DNA of 64,000 nucleotides, taken from positions 1,426,001 through 1,490,000 of the forward strand of contig NZ_CP101824.1 in assembly GCF_024498195.1 (NCBI RefSeq), read 5' to 3'. Position 1 is the first letter of the stretch, and the number at the start of each line of letters is the position of its first letter. Below the pieces are notes generated by a model that did not search any database, was not told the DNA's origin, and saw only the letters and a list, made by a program, of their open reading frames with translations. The position numbers were made by a program, and so were the translations under genes. Positions 1 to 9,182 of this stretch are shown one piece after another. Origin of the DNA: Halovivax cerinus (GTDB lineage Archaea; Halobacteriota; Halobacteria; Halobacteriales; Natrialbaceae).

Positions 1-170
1 AGCTCATGTATTCTACCCCAAACGAGAACGACGCACTAGATAGAATCATGGAATTAGCCGCGGACGAAGATGCGCCACGAGAGTGGTCCGAACGGCGTGC
101 CAACTTAATCGAGGAAACTTCCGATATAACCGAAGATATCGTGTCAGCGATTCTAGAACGGGTCCGTTAG
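1..170 (+). CDS. C-terminal end of an unidentified protein (5' end outside window)
   Basis: An open frame runs from the window edge to a TAG at 168-170 and encodes about 55 residues ending in LERVR. The peptide is acidic and probably helical. An ATG at position 6 is possible, but the frame is open to the edge, so this is more likely the tail of a longer gene. Its stop overlaps the stop of the convergent CapA-like gene. The context of sugar enzymes suggests a glycan-related protein, but the fragment itself carries no diagnostic motif. Confidence 0.5.
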   Translation, partial: LMYSTPNENDALDRIMELAADEDAPREWSERRANLIEETSDITEDIVSAILERVR

Positions 171-1354
171 TCAGAAAAGAACTCGTATAAGCGCTTGTTT
201 GCGTCGATATCTGAATCGATCTTCGCTCGGATAGCTGTACGCAGAAATTTCACCATCCACCGAACACCGTTTTGCTTGAGTAAAAATAGGAGTATCCCCA
301 GAACGTTCCACAGATTGTATACCAAGAGATTAGCTCCTAACGCGAACCGCCTCAGTAGTGGATGTCTCTCTATAACCCAACTAGAAACGGATAACCAGTC
401 ATGGACTAGGTGATTTTTTACACCTGTTACTTCCTGGACGTCCCCGCGACCGGTCGTTTGATATACTGGGGTATGATCGAATGCTTGCTGTTGAGCATCG
501 TAGGAGACGAGCAAAGATGTTCGTGCAGCAGCCGACCAGCGTTTTCTCGTAATTTTAGTAACGGGATGATATCGTTTCGTCTTATAACATACCTCATCTT
601 CGGCTGTTTGGTACGCTACGGAAACTGGTGGTTGCATATCGAAGTCGGGAAAGAGGAAATTCCCTAGGGAAAAATACGCCCGATTGGCCCCCTGAGCTGT
701 ATATCCCTGTATTCTATGTGGGTGACCACCGATTATTCCTGCCACTTGGGGGAGATCTAGGAGATTATGTGCTAACTGAATGCAATCGTTCGGGGGGATC
801 CACGTATTTTCGATTCCCCAATGAACAAACAAGATAGCTTGAGTGTCTGAATCGAGTTTTCGGAGGTCGTCTTTTACCTTTTGCTCAGAGAGGGGATTCA
901 CTCCTGGCGTCTCATCGGTAGCTACCTGTATCTTGTTGAGGGAAGGTGAATCATAGGCGCAATATCCGAGTAAAACGAGGCCATCAGCTACGCGATACGG
1001 TTCGGAAGCTTCTCGAATCGAACATCCTGCACCAAAACAATCGATGCCAGCAGCTTGAAGACGGGTGATTGTTTCACCGATTGCGTCGGAACCGAGATCT
1101 TGGACGTGGTTATTTGCCAAGCACACCGCATCTACACGTAGCTCTTTGAGGTACTCTATCGCGTCAGGGGGTGCGTGGAGAGTTGATTTTTGCTCGATCG
1201 GCTCGCCGATACCGATCGGGTGTTCGAGGTTAGCAATTCTAAGATCTGCATCGTGATATGTTGATGAATTCACCAGATCCGAAGGTTCGTCGTATAGAAG
1301 GGTCCCGCCTGCGAATAAATCGCCAACGAAGCAAATATGTCTATTCATCTGCAA
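167..1354 (-). CDS. CapA/PgsA-like metallophosphoesterase-fold protein
   Basis: A 395-residue protein of the CapA (poly-gamma-glutamate capsule synthesis, PGA_cap) family, which has a calcineurin-like metallophosphoesterase fold. The expected motifs appear in order: GDL near residue 11, NLEHP near 42, NNH at 81-83, then HWG and GHPH further on. A hydrophobic segment near residues 345-365 could be a membrane anchor. Family members act in capsule or surface-polymer assembly, but the exact reaction is not established for archaeal homologues. It is convergent with the fragment at the left edge and divergent from the ATP-grasp gene. A second ATG two codons downstream is an equally good start. Confidence 0.8.
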   Translation of the reverse strand: MQMNRHICFVGDLFAGGTLLYDEPSDLVNSSTYHDADLRIANLEHPIGIGEPIEQKSTLHAPPDAIEYLKELRVDAVCLANNHVQDLGSDAIGETITRLQAAGIDCFGAGCSIREASEPYRVADGLVLLGYCAYDSPSLNKIQVATDETPGVNPLSEQKVKDDLRKLDSDTQAILFVHWGIENTWIPPNDCIQLAHNLLDLPQVAGIIGGHPHRIQGYTAQGANRAYFSLGNFLFPDFDMQPPVSVAYQTAEDEVCYKTKRYHPVTKITRKRWSAAARTSLLVSYDAQQQAFDHTPVYQTTGRGDVQEVTGVKNHLVHDWLSVSSWVIERHPLLRRFALGANLLVYNLWNVLGILLFLLKQNGVRWMVKFLRTAIRAKIDSDIDANKRLYEFFSD

Positions 1355-1428
1355 CCAGGTTACTAGATGACTATTCGGATCGGTCCCATTAGTGTATTGA
1401 TTGCCCTACTTTCTCCGATCGGGGCACA

Positions 1429-2712
1429 ATGACTGCCATCGTCTGTAATTGCGCATACAACGGTCTCAGTATAATTCAGGAACTCGGCCGTCATGGGGTA
1501 GACGTTCACGCACTGGATAGCTTCAGGAATATTGGTACGACGAGCAAGTACGCGACCTTCCATAAGTGTCCTAACCCAACAACGGACGAGGAAGCATTCA
1601 TCGAATACCTTGAGGAACTTTGCACAGAATTCGACGATAAGCCGGTACTCATCCCGGCGAACGACCATTGGGCGAGTGCAATTGCCGCTAATAAGAACAC
1701 TCTATCTGAGCACTACCGCCCGTGTGTAGCCGATGGAGAAACGGTCGATCTCCTGCTCAACAAGCGGGACTTTGGCGATTGGGCTGCGGAACGGACGTAT
1801 CCAGTTCCGCGAACGTGGGATGGGACATCCGTTCAAAACGTATCGGACGACGCGTTTCCCCTTGCAGCGAAGCCGGGTGATGCTCGCTATGCCCCGGATA
1901 TGATGTTCCGATCAAAACTCGTCTCGTTCGTAAACTGGCTAACCGGTTCAAACACCGACGAAAGTTCCGTGGATGACGAGGAACTCCGGGAAAAGACGAA
2001 ATTGTACGAGAAGTTTCGCCTCGAGGTATTCGAAAGCAAATCTGAACTGGATGACTTTCTCGATTCGTACCCGATATTGGCTGAGGAGTTTGCCTTCCAG
2101 GAGTATGTGCGGGGCATGTCGGACTCGATGTACACTGTCGGTGTCTATGCGAACGACGGAGTCGTCAAAGGCGTCTTCACGGGTCGAAAGGTGCGGGGCT
2201 ATCCTCCAGATATCGGCGACTGTAAAGTTGGGCAAGCTGAGTCCGTTCCAGAGCAGCTCATTGACGAGGCGAAGTCGATCTGTGATGAGCTATCCTACAC
2301 GGGCATCGCCGAATTCGAGTACAAACGAGACGTTGAGACGGGAGAGTACTACCTGATCGAAGTCAATCCCCGGAGCTGGTCGTGGATCGGTATTACGCCG
2401 GCCTGTGACGTCAGCCTCCCGTGGATGGCGTATCGGGACTTGAGTGGACGCGATCCTGTGAGTTATTCGGAGAGTTCAGTTCCTGACGGATCGGTAAAGT
2501 GGGTGAAAGCCACAGAAGACCTTCTGAACGTATTTCTGTATTATCGGTGGGCGTATCCCGAATGGGCTGGCGGCATCAGGAAGTGGAAGCGTTCAATTGA
2601 CTCTGAACACGTTGTATTTGCGGAGGGGTCAATCCGTGATCCGTTGCCGGTATTGTATGCCATCATCCTAATTGTTCGACGCCTAGTCAATAGCTCACTC
2701 GATACGATTTAG
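1429..2712 (+). CDS. ATP-grasp domain protein (carboxylate-amine ligase type)
   Basis: A 427-residue protein with ATP-grasp architecture. The N-terminal Rossmann-like pre-ATP-grasp part opens with a hydrophobic strand and a YNGLSIIQELGRHGV motif. The nucleotide-binding lobe contains LAAKPGDAR, and the C-terminal metal-binding strand is EVNPRSWSW. Relatives ligate a carboxylate to an amine using ATP, and haloarchaeal copies often sit in polysaccharide clusters, where an amino-acid or amide decoration of a sugar is plausible. The substrate cannot be read from sequence. The gene stands alone on its strand, followed by the convergent formyltransferase. Confidence 0.8.
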   Translation: MTAIVCNCAYNGLSIIQELGRHGVDVHALDSFRNIGTTSKYATFHKCPNPTTDEEAFIEYLEELCTEFDDKPVLIPANDHWASAIAANKNTLSEHYRPCVADGETVDLLLNKRDFGDWAAERTYPVPRTWDGTSVQNVSDDAFPLAAKPGDARYAPDMMFRSKLVSFVNWLTGSNTDESSVDDEELREKTKLYEKFRLEVFESKSELDDFLDSYPILAEEFAFQEYVRGMSDSMYTVGVYANDGVVKGVFTGRKVRGYPPDIGDCKVGQAESVPEQLIDEAKSICDELSYTGIAEFEYKRDVETGEYYLIEVNPRSWSWIGITPACDVSLPWMAYRDLSGRDPVSYSESSVPDGSVKWVKATEDLLNVFLYYRWAYPEWAGGIRKWKRSIDSEHVVFAEGSIRDPLPVLYAIILIVRRLVNSSLDTI

Positions 2713-2750
2713 ATCGTATTACTGTAGATGCAGTCCAATAACAAGGGATT

Positions 2751-3458
2751 TCAATTTTGTCCGGAAGGAACCCTTACACGTCTATTCGTTCGGAGCAATC
2801 GAAGGACGTGGTTGACGATTCCGTATTTCAACACGGTGCTCCAAGGCAGTAAACTGTAATAGTTTCCCTCCCCTTTTTGTTCCTCTCCAGTATACCCCAT
2901 CTCAAGCAATAATATCGCCTCTCGAGTTAATGCCGCTGCCAGTTCTCCTATCGTAGTAACCATATCGAGAGGGGTTTCGAACAGTCCAATCCGATACTTC
3001 TGTTGAGCGATGATATCCCCTTCATCGAACTCTGACGTCATCTCGTGTACTGTCACTCCTCCTTCCGCTTCGGCATTGGCCCATTGCGCTCGATGAACGC
3101 TCAGTCCTCGGTAGCGAGGTAGATAGGAACTGTGGACATTGAGCGCCGCGGTCTCTGGGATGGCTAATGCTTCGTCCGGAACTCTATGCGACCATCCTAT
3201 TGAAATGAGATAGTCGCACCCTGACACTTTATCTGTGACTTCATTGATCGTAGTCCCAACCTCACTCGGATCGTCGCAGACGGAGATAGGGAAGGTTAAA
3301 TCTCGTGCTGCTGACACTGCCTTCCCAGAACGTGCATCGGTCACCACCTTCACACAGGTGTTCTCAAATGCCCACTCCGAAGAAAAGCATTCGAGCACTT
3401 CTTTGCTCTTATTAGATGAAGAATTGGCCAGGAATACGATATCAATGTCGGACAGCAT
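2751..3458 (-). CDS. Formyltransferase-fold protein, probable sugar N-formyltransferase
   Basis: A 235-residue protein with the catalytic core of the Fmt/ArnA-type formyltransferases. The Asn-His pair lies in NVHSSYLP (N107, H109) and the catalytic Asp in FDEGDII (D148). It is shorter than methionyl-tRNA formyltransferase (about 310 residues) and lacks that enzyme's C-terminal tRNA-binding domain. Methionyl-tRNA formylation is not part of archaeal initiation, so a sugar substrate is more likely: a 10-formyl-THF-dependent N-formylation of an amino sugar. The nonulosonic acid genes downstream make an N-formylated glycan residue attractive, but this is inference. Confidence 0.78.
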   Translation of the reverse strand: MLSDIDIVFLANSSSNKSKEVLECFSSEWAFENTCVKVVTDARSGKAVSAARDLTFPISVCDDPSEVGTTINEVTDKVSGCDYLISIGWSHRVPDEALAIPETAALNVHSSYLPRYRGLSVHRAQWANAEAEGGVTVHEMTSEFDEGDIIAQQKYRIGLFETPLDMVTTIGELAAALTREAILLLEMGYTGEEQKGEGNYYSLLPWSTVLKYGIVNHVLRLLRTNRRVRVPSGQN

Positions 3459-3597
3459 ACTCTTGGACGGTCAGCCGACACTGCCCTTAGATGTTCTGGT
3501 ACTCTCTCCAACTCTATCTTATCATCTAACGAAATGGCGGGGAATTCTAGCCAGAATGATAACGCTTACTTGGCAACGGGGCTAGTTCCGTATCAAG

Positions 3598-4665
3598 TTG
3601 AAAGTACTTTCTATAGTCGGTGCTAGGCCGCAATTTATCAAAGCCTTCGCCGTTTCTCGTGAGCTACGGAAATCGCACGAGGAAATCCTCGTTCATACGG
3701 GCCAACACTACGACGAGGAACTCTCCGACGTTTTCTTCGAGGAACTGGGGATTCCAGAACCCGATTACAACCTCGGTGTCGGTTCGAGTTCGCACGGAAC
3801 ACAGACCGCAGCAATGCTCGAGGGGATAGAAGGGCTGATCGAAACCGAAGCGCCCGACGTTGTGTTGCTCTACGGCGATACGAACTCAACGCTCGCTGGA
3901 GCGATTGCGGCGGCGAAAGTAGATCCCATCGTTGCCCACGTCGAAGCTGGTCTGCGTAGCCATAACCGAGAGATGCCCGAGGAAATCAACCGGGTTCTTA
4001 CTGATCACGCGTCGGATCTCTTGTTCGCTCCTAGTGACTCAGCGGCGGAAACGTTAGCCGAGGAGGGTATCACGGAGGGGGTTCACGTCACCGGAGACGT
4101 GATGTACGACGCGATTTTGTGGGCACGAGACGTTGCCAAGGAAGAGTCGGATGTGCTCACTCAACTCGGCGTCGAGGAGGGTGAGTTTTTCCTATCGACA
4201 GTCCATCGGGCGAGCAACACTGATGAACGAGATCGTCTTGAGGCTATTCTTGATGGCCTTTCGGCGGCACCACGTGATGTCGTGTTACCTGTTCACCCCC
4301 GGACCGAGGATCGATTGAAATCGTACGATCTTTGGCACCGTGCAACCTCCGAACTTGAAGTTATTGACCCCGTCGGATACTTAGATTTCGTTCGACTGCT
4401 GGACGGTGCAGAGCGAGTTGTGACCGATTCCGGGGGAGTTCAAAAGGAGGCTTTTTATTTGGATACACCTTGTGTTACGCTGAGGGATGAGACAGAATGG
4501 AAAGAAACAGTCACATCTGGATGGAACAAACTAGTTGGCGTATCCGCCCCCGAGATTGTCAAATTTTTAAATAAAAGTTGGTCTCCTGGAAGAAAAGGAG
4601 ATCCATATGGGAGTGGCGACGCGTCGGTAAAAATCGCAAAAATATTGGCCGATTATAATGAATGA
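3598..4665 (+). CDS. wecB: UDP-N-acetylglucosamine 2-epimerase, non-hydrolysing
   Basis: A 355-residue protein matching the WecB/MnaA family, which interconverts UDP-GlcNAc and UDP-ManNAc in the cytoplasm. The characteristic start MKVLSIVGARPQFIK fixes initiation at a TTG codon (3598). Catalytic positions are visible: D94 in YGDTNST, E116 in HVEAG, E129 in PEEIN and H203 in VHR. A 3-prime region GSGDAS typical of the family is present. The stop overlaps the next glycosyltransferase start by 8 bp, so the two are co-transcribed. Base composition changes near 4440, about 75 codons before the end, where the gene becomes strongly AT-rich like its downstream neighbour. Confidence 0.92.
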   Translation: MKVLSIVGARPQFIKAFAVSRELRKSHEEILVHTGQHYDEELSDVFFEELGIPEPDYNLGVGSSSHGTQTAAMLEGIEGLIETEAPDVVLLYGDTNSTLAGAIAAAKVDPIVAHVEAGLRSHNREMPEEINRVLTDHASDLLFAPSDSAAETLAEEGITEGVHVTGDVMYDAILWARDVAKEESDVLTQLGVEEGEFFLSTVHRASNTDERDRLEAILDGLSAAPRDVVLPVHPRTEDRLKSYDLWHRATSELEVIDPVGYLDFVRLLDGAERVVTDSGGVQKEAFYLDTPCVTLRDETEWKETVTSGWNKLVGVSAPEIVKFLNKSWSPGRKGDPYGSGDASVKIAKILADYNE

Positions 4666-5590
4666 ATTGAATATCCTTTCCCTGACTACAAATAAATATG
4701 CGCCATTTTATCAGTCACAGGTCGAAGCACTGAATAGATTTGGATGTGATACAAAAACTATATCACCATATAAAGAAACAAATAAGGTTGACAATATTGG
4801 GTATGACAGATCGGTATTAGACTATTTGAAAATATGGCCAAGATTATATGGTAACTTGGAGGATGAATATGATATAATTCACGCCAATAATGCAAAAGTG
4901 GCACCAATGGCACTTTCACAAATTCGATGCCCGGTGGTAGTCACCTTTTGGGGATCAGAATTAATGGAAAAACATACAACTCTAAGCAGAATTTGTGGCC
5001 GGATTGCAGATGAAGTGATAGTACCATCCTCTGCAATGTCGCCGTATCTATCAGTTTCCCATTCAGTCATTCCATTCGGTGTTGACAAAACTATTTTTAA
5101 GCCAATGGACACAAGCGAAGCTAGGGATCAATTAGGCTGGAGTCAATACGATGACATAGTTCTTTTCCCATATCCAAAGTCAAGGAAGGTGAAACGTTAT
5201 TCCCTTGCTGAAGAGGCGGTATCTAGCTTAGATTCGGATGTTGTTCTTAAGACTGTATCTGGCGTTCCTCATGAAGATATGCCAGTATACATGAACGCAA
5301 GTGATGTCATTCTGATAACCTCTGAACGAGAGAGTGGTCCTATGGTGATTAAGGAAGCAGCACTTTGTAACCAGCCGATCGTCTCAACCGATGTCGGATT
5401 TGTGGCAGAAACATTGGATAATGTCCCCGGATCCTTCGTTTGTGACAATAAAACGGAGATAGTCAGGTGCTTGAAACAGGCATTAAAGTATGGAGGAAAC
5501 GCAGACGCTCGCAGTAAGGTTGAAGACCAGTGTAGCACCGAAAAGATGGCTCAATCAATTTTAGATGTGTATAACCGTGCACTACGATAG
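4658..5590 (+). CDS. Glycosyltransferase family 4-like protein
   Basis: A 310-residue GT-B glycosyltransferase. The N-terminal half has the GT4-type region HANNAKVAPM followed by VVTFWGSEL, and the C-terminal donor-binding lobe has ITSERESGPMVIKEAALC with the E-x7-E type arrangement, then QPIVSTDVG. It probably transfers a sugar from a nucleotide donor to a lipid-linked glycan on the cytoplasmic face. The gene overlaps the epimerase by 8 bp. It is conspicuously AT-rich with A/T-ending codons, unlike the GC-rich genes upstream, which suggests acquisition from a different source. Donor and acceptor are unknown. Confidence 0.85.
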   Translation: MNELNILSLTTNKYAPFYQSQVEALNRFGCDTKTISPYKETNKVDNIGYDRSVLDYLKIWPRLYGNLEDEYDIIHANNAKVAPMALSQIRCPVVVTFWGSELMEKHTTLSRICGRIADEVIVPSSAMSPYLSVSHSVIPFGVDKTIFKPMDTSEARDQLGWSQYDDIVLFPYPKSRKVKRYSLAEEAVSSLDSDVVLKTVSGVPHEDMPVYMNASDVILITSERESGPMVIKEAALCNQPIVSTDVGFVAETLDNVPGSFVCDNKTEIVRCLKQALKYGGNADARSKVEDQCSTEKMAQSILDVYNRALR

Positions 5591-5609
5591 ACACAACCAA
5601 TTCAGAAAT

Positions 5610-7529
5610 TCATCCAACACACCGGTTGTGTTTTTGATAAATATTGTAACTTTCTCCATTCTTATAAACCATGTTTACATCACAACCAAATGAAACCTGA
5701 GGTACTTTTCCAAATACTGTGAACCGGGCATTTGTTGTTTTGAGTTGGTACAGAGCATTTCCAGAGTAGAGATATGGCCTTTCGATAACTAGCTGACTCC
5801 CACTTTGCAATTGTACCTTGTTCCTCGAGTGGTTAATAGTCAACATTGAGGAATTCGGATTATCGTAGTATCGGCGGATGATCGTTGATGCACGGCCATC
5901 GGCGATTATCGACGAATCATCTCCATAAGCGTCGACAAACTCGTACATCGCGTACTCGTTATCGTTGGCGGCGTAGCGTTGAGCCGAATGCGCATCATCT
6001 GCGATCGGTCCGTCGACCGCGCCTATAAATCCGACTGCCATGATGGCAAACCAGACGCCACAGAATAAGATCAAGGCTGGTAGTGCGACGCGGCCAATGA
6101 TGTCTTCTGTGAAAACTTCGCGAAGCCCGATCGCAGCAAACGGTGCGAGGGCAAATGAAATGAACTGAAACCATCTCATTGGGAAAAAGAAGTCTATATT
6201 GAATAGTGGACCACCGAAGGCAAATAGATAAAGAATCCCGATGAGGGCCGTGAACTGGACTCCAAATTGGTCCCACCGATGTCCGAGGTGCCGAATAACA
6301 CCGACAGCTGCTAATCCGAATAACACTGCTGAGCCAACAACGTGAATAGGGGTCAATCCACCCGCGACGGAGGTAGCGACGTTAAGACCTTCGGGAAGCG
6401 TTTCTCCCCCTCCTCCTCCTGAAGAGCGGAACCCGATTTGGGACAGCAGCGGTATCAGTTGCATTACCAGGCTTGACACGACATCCGGAGCGTCACCTTC
6501 CGGGCCGCTGTACCGGGTTATCCGCCAGAATTGAACGAGACTTACGCCAAGAATCATGAGGTACCCAATTATATGGAAGCGCCGTTCACGGTGATAGTCT
6601 GCTGCCAGGATTGCAACTAAAGCCATGAGTGTGATCCACCCCGTAGACTGGTGCGTTAATAGGACCATCAAATAACAAATCAATGCAACTCCGAGCATAC
6701 GTTTTGAATCTGTTACTAAAAACCGGTGGGTTCCGTAAACCGCGAGAGTGAAGAACACCATTCCAATAGTTGTTGTGCTTTGGAACACGCTCCAACCCAG
6801 TGTAAAATCGGCTGTGATATAGAGTAATCCACCGAGACTCCCGAGCATCGGTGCTCCGTACGTCCGTTGAATTAGAGCGAATATGACCAGGGGGGGAACA
6901 ACAGTATACAAAAAAGTGACAGATAGAAAGAAAATCTCCTGTACATCTAACCCTGTGACGTGTGCGACCGATGCTAGTATTTCGTGGTACGCTGGCGCAT
7001 AATAGTACTTCGACGTAGCAAATACTTGATCGAGTGCTCCAGTGGTGATCAATTCTTGTGTATGCCGGAAGTGATAGTGGCCGTCACTCCCAAACGGATA
7101 CGGGCTGGAGAAGTGGATCGTTGCTCGATGGAGAAGGCCGCTTATTAGAGCGAAACTGATACCGAGAAGAGGTTTTCTAGATAAGATTACGAATAGCGAT
7201 ATGCAGTATAGTACAATAGTAAGCCCTATCACCCAAACCGATCGAGTGAACCCTCCTAGGCGATATACAAGTGTCAGGGTTCCTACCCCGAATAGAAACC
7301 CTAGCATGGACAATCGCCAATCGAATGGGGTGGCAGGCAGTTTCTGTATCCAATTTCTATTTGCAGTAAATACTGAGAATATTCCTCCACTAAGAGCCGC
7401 CAAGGGATATATCTTAGCGAATGGATTAGATATGAAAACCGACAGCATTAAACCAAGGATGCCCGCAGAAATAGATACCATTGCGAGGGATTTGTGACGG
7501 TTTGTGTTGAACCTCGTCCAGAGTCTCAT
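5610..7529 (-). CDS. Polytopic membrane protein, GT-C glycosyltransferase-like
   Basis: A 639-residue protein with about a dozen hydrophobic segments across residues 15-500 and a soluble C-terminal part of roughly 130 residues. An acidic motif, FGSDGHYHFRHT, lies in the first large loop after a run of helices. This is where GT-C enzymes (polyprenyl-phosphate-sugar-dependent transferases) carry their catalytic DxD/ExD-type residues. I infer a membrane glycosyltransferase acting on the outer face with a lipid-linked sugar. It resembles the 586-residue protein at 35.9-37.7 kb in size, topology and loop position. A flippase or polymerase role is the alternative. Confidence 0.62.
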   Translation of the reverse strand: MRLWTRFNTNRHKSLAMVSISAGILGLMLSVFISNPFAKIYPLAALSGGIFSVFTANRNWIQKLPATPFDWRLSMLGFLFGVGTLTLVYRLGGFTRSVWVIGLTIVLYCISLFVILSRKPLLGISFALISGLLHRATIHFSSPYPFGSDGHYHFRHTQELITTGALDQVFATSKYYYAPAYHEILASVAHVTGLDVQEIFFLSVTFLYTVVPPLVIFALIQRTYGAPMLGSLGGLLYITADFTLGWSVFQSTTTIGMVFFTLAVYGTHRFLVTDSKRMLGVALICYLMVLLTHQSTGWITLMALVAILAADYHRERRFHIIGYLMILGVSLVQFWRITRYSGPEGDAPDVVSSLVMQLIPLLSQIGFRSSGGGGGETLPEGLNVATSVAGGLTPIHVVGSAVLFGLAAVGVIRHLGHRWDQFGVQFTALIGILYLFAFGGPLFNIDFFFPMRWFQFISFALAPFAAIGLREVFTEDIIGRVALPALILFCGVWFAIMAVGFIGAVDGPIADDAHSAQRYAANDNEYAMYEFVDAYGDDSSIIADGRASTIIRRYYDNPNSSMLTINHSRNKVQLQSGSQLVIERPYLYSGNALYQLKTTNARFTVFGKVPQVSFGCDVNMVYKNGESYNIYQKHNRCVG

Positions 7530-7722
7530 TGGGCGAATCTTCCTAATATGGTGTAATAATAGACGCGGTTAAGTATTGCCATATTCTCGTTAAAGGGTTG
7601 GTTTGTAAAACGACCCGTGATTCAGATCTGCTCTTGTTAGTTCTCTGGTCGTTTTCAATGTACCACCGTGAAATTACAGATGCAGTTTAACACGTGAATT
7701 GCTAGATTCATAACGTTCTATT

Positions 7723-8757
7723 TTAACTAAAAAAAGCACACACTTCGGCGGCTCGATCTTCCCAGGTGTTACGTTTGGCAGTTTCAATGGAATTTTTGGA
7801 AATCGTGTTAACTTTACCCAAATCATGCATCAGTGACATGACTCCCTCGGCCAACTCAACTGGATCGTCTCTACAAATGACTCCACAGCCGTTATTCTCG
7901 ACAAATCTTGCGATCGTCTTACATTTAGTTGAGACGACCGGTAGCCCAAAAGACATATATTCGAACAATTTTACCGGCATGGCCATATTGTTGTAATATG
8001 TGTCTCTAAAAGGTATGATACCTATATCACTTTTATTATATATTGGTTCTAGCCCTTCGCCCGACTCATGATAAACGTAAATTGGGAGACTTTCGATGGC
8101 GTTACTTGTTTTGTCATTTAATCTTTCATATTCTCCTTCCCTACAGACCAGGTGCAGAACAATATCATTATTTTCTAACTCCCTCATCATACCAACTAGG
8201 TTATGTATCCCATATCTCTCCGAAATACCACCAACGTATATTATATCGCTCACTTCCTCTCGTTCTATTGGATTCTGTTTATTACAGCCAGGCCATAATA
8301 CGTCTCGAGTCGCAGCTTTTAACGACAGCTCTAATGAATATTCACTCGGAAAATAGACTATATCGGCTAGTTTTGTGTATAGGTCGACTTCAGCAAAATG
8401 TGCCGCTCTAAATACGTATTTCTTAACTCCATCCTTAGAGAAATGGTCTGCGAATTTCCAATATGTGTCTCGATAAAAAACTGCTAGGGGTACGTCGTGT
8501 TTCCGAATCTTGTAGAGAAATGGATAATCATACAATGGATGAATCGGGGAGGAGGGAGGTTCTGAATAGCAAAAATCATATTTGTCCCATTCCATACTCT
8601 CTCCAAATACTTTTCTTAACCTATTCTTGCCCCTTCCTTGAATTATGTCAACATCGTGGCCTAGCCCCTTCAACGATCGAAACATCTCATAGGGTCTCTT
8701 TCCTGACCCCTTCTTGACGTTAAACGATTCACGGGGAGAATGATACAATATTTTCAT
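7723..8757 (-). CDS. Glycosyltransferase family 4 protein
   Basis: A 344-residue GT-B protein. The N-terminus MKILYHSPRESFN is followed by a Lys/Gly-rich acceptor loop (GSGKRPYEMF). The second lobe carries IIYVGGISERYGI and the donor-site stretch PVKLFEYMSFGLPVVST, where the conserved Glu contacts the nucleotide sugar in GT4 enzymes. It is a predicted cytoplasmic glycosyltransferase. The gene and its flanks are AT-rich with many A/T-ending codons, as in the other AT-rich glycosyltransferase at 4.7-5.6 kb. It stands alone on the minus strand with an AT-rich 5' flank, consistent with its own promoter. Confidence 0.87.
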   Translation of the reverse strand: MKILYHSPRESFNVKKGSGKRPYEMFRSLKGLGHDVDIIQGRGKNRLRKVFGESMEWDKYDFCYSEPPSSPIHPLYDYPFLYKIRKHDVPLAVFYRDTYWKFADHFSKDGVKKYVFRAAHFAEVDLYTKLADIVYFPSEYSLELSLKAATRDVLWPGCNKQNPIEREEVSDIIYVGGISERYGIHNLVGMMRELENNDIVLHLVCREGEYERLNDKTSNAIESLPIYVYHESGEGLEPIYNKSDIGIIPFRDTYYNNMAMPVKLFEYMSFGLPVVSTKCKTIARFVENNGCGVICRDDPVELAEGVMSLMHDLGKVNTISKNSIETAKRNTWEDRAAEVCAFFS

Positions 8758-9182
8758 CCCTCCTCAATTTGTGATCCCTCTCTATTAAGCGTCTCCATCT
8801 TTTCACCGGAATTCAGATTCTATTCACGAATCACTAAGAATTTTAGGAAATATATTCCATTTGACTATATATTACTTTATATGTATACATTTATCGAGGG
8901 GATAGATCCTATCACTATCAATTTCCCCGTTTCGAACACGAACTATTCCCTTATTCGATCGAAGTTGGGGCACATGTGTGGGGAATGCGATTCTAGATCG
9001 GTCAAATTATACGTCTGAATGGATTCCGAGTTATCTACCTTCTCTCCGGGGACTGAATTCGGCTCTGTTTAGACGTCCGAACCGCGACGGAGGAACCGCC
9101 ACTAGTAAGTCGTAGGGTTCTAGCAAGAGATGCTACTTTTCGAATGTAGCAGGGAGTGAAGCGGGACGGTTCGGTTGTGCAA
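8758..9182. other. AT-rich intergenic stretch and left flank of an IS relic
   Basis: No supported gene. The left part is AT-rich and should hold the promoter of the minus-strand glycosyltransferase. From about 9050 the composition shifts, and the sequence probably belongs to the 5' end of the decayed IS5-type element that follows. No clean terminal inverted repeat could be paired by eye. Confidence 0.4.
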
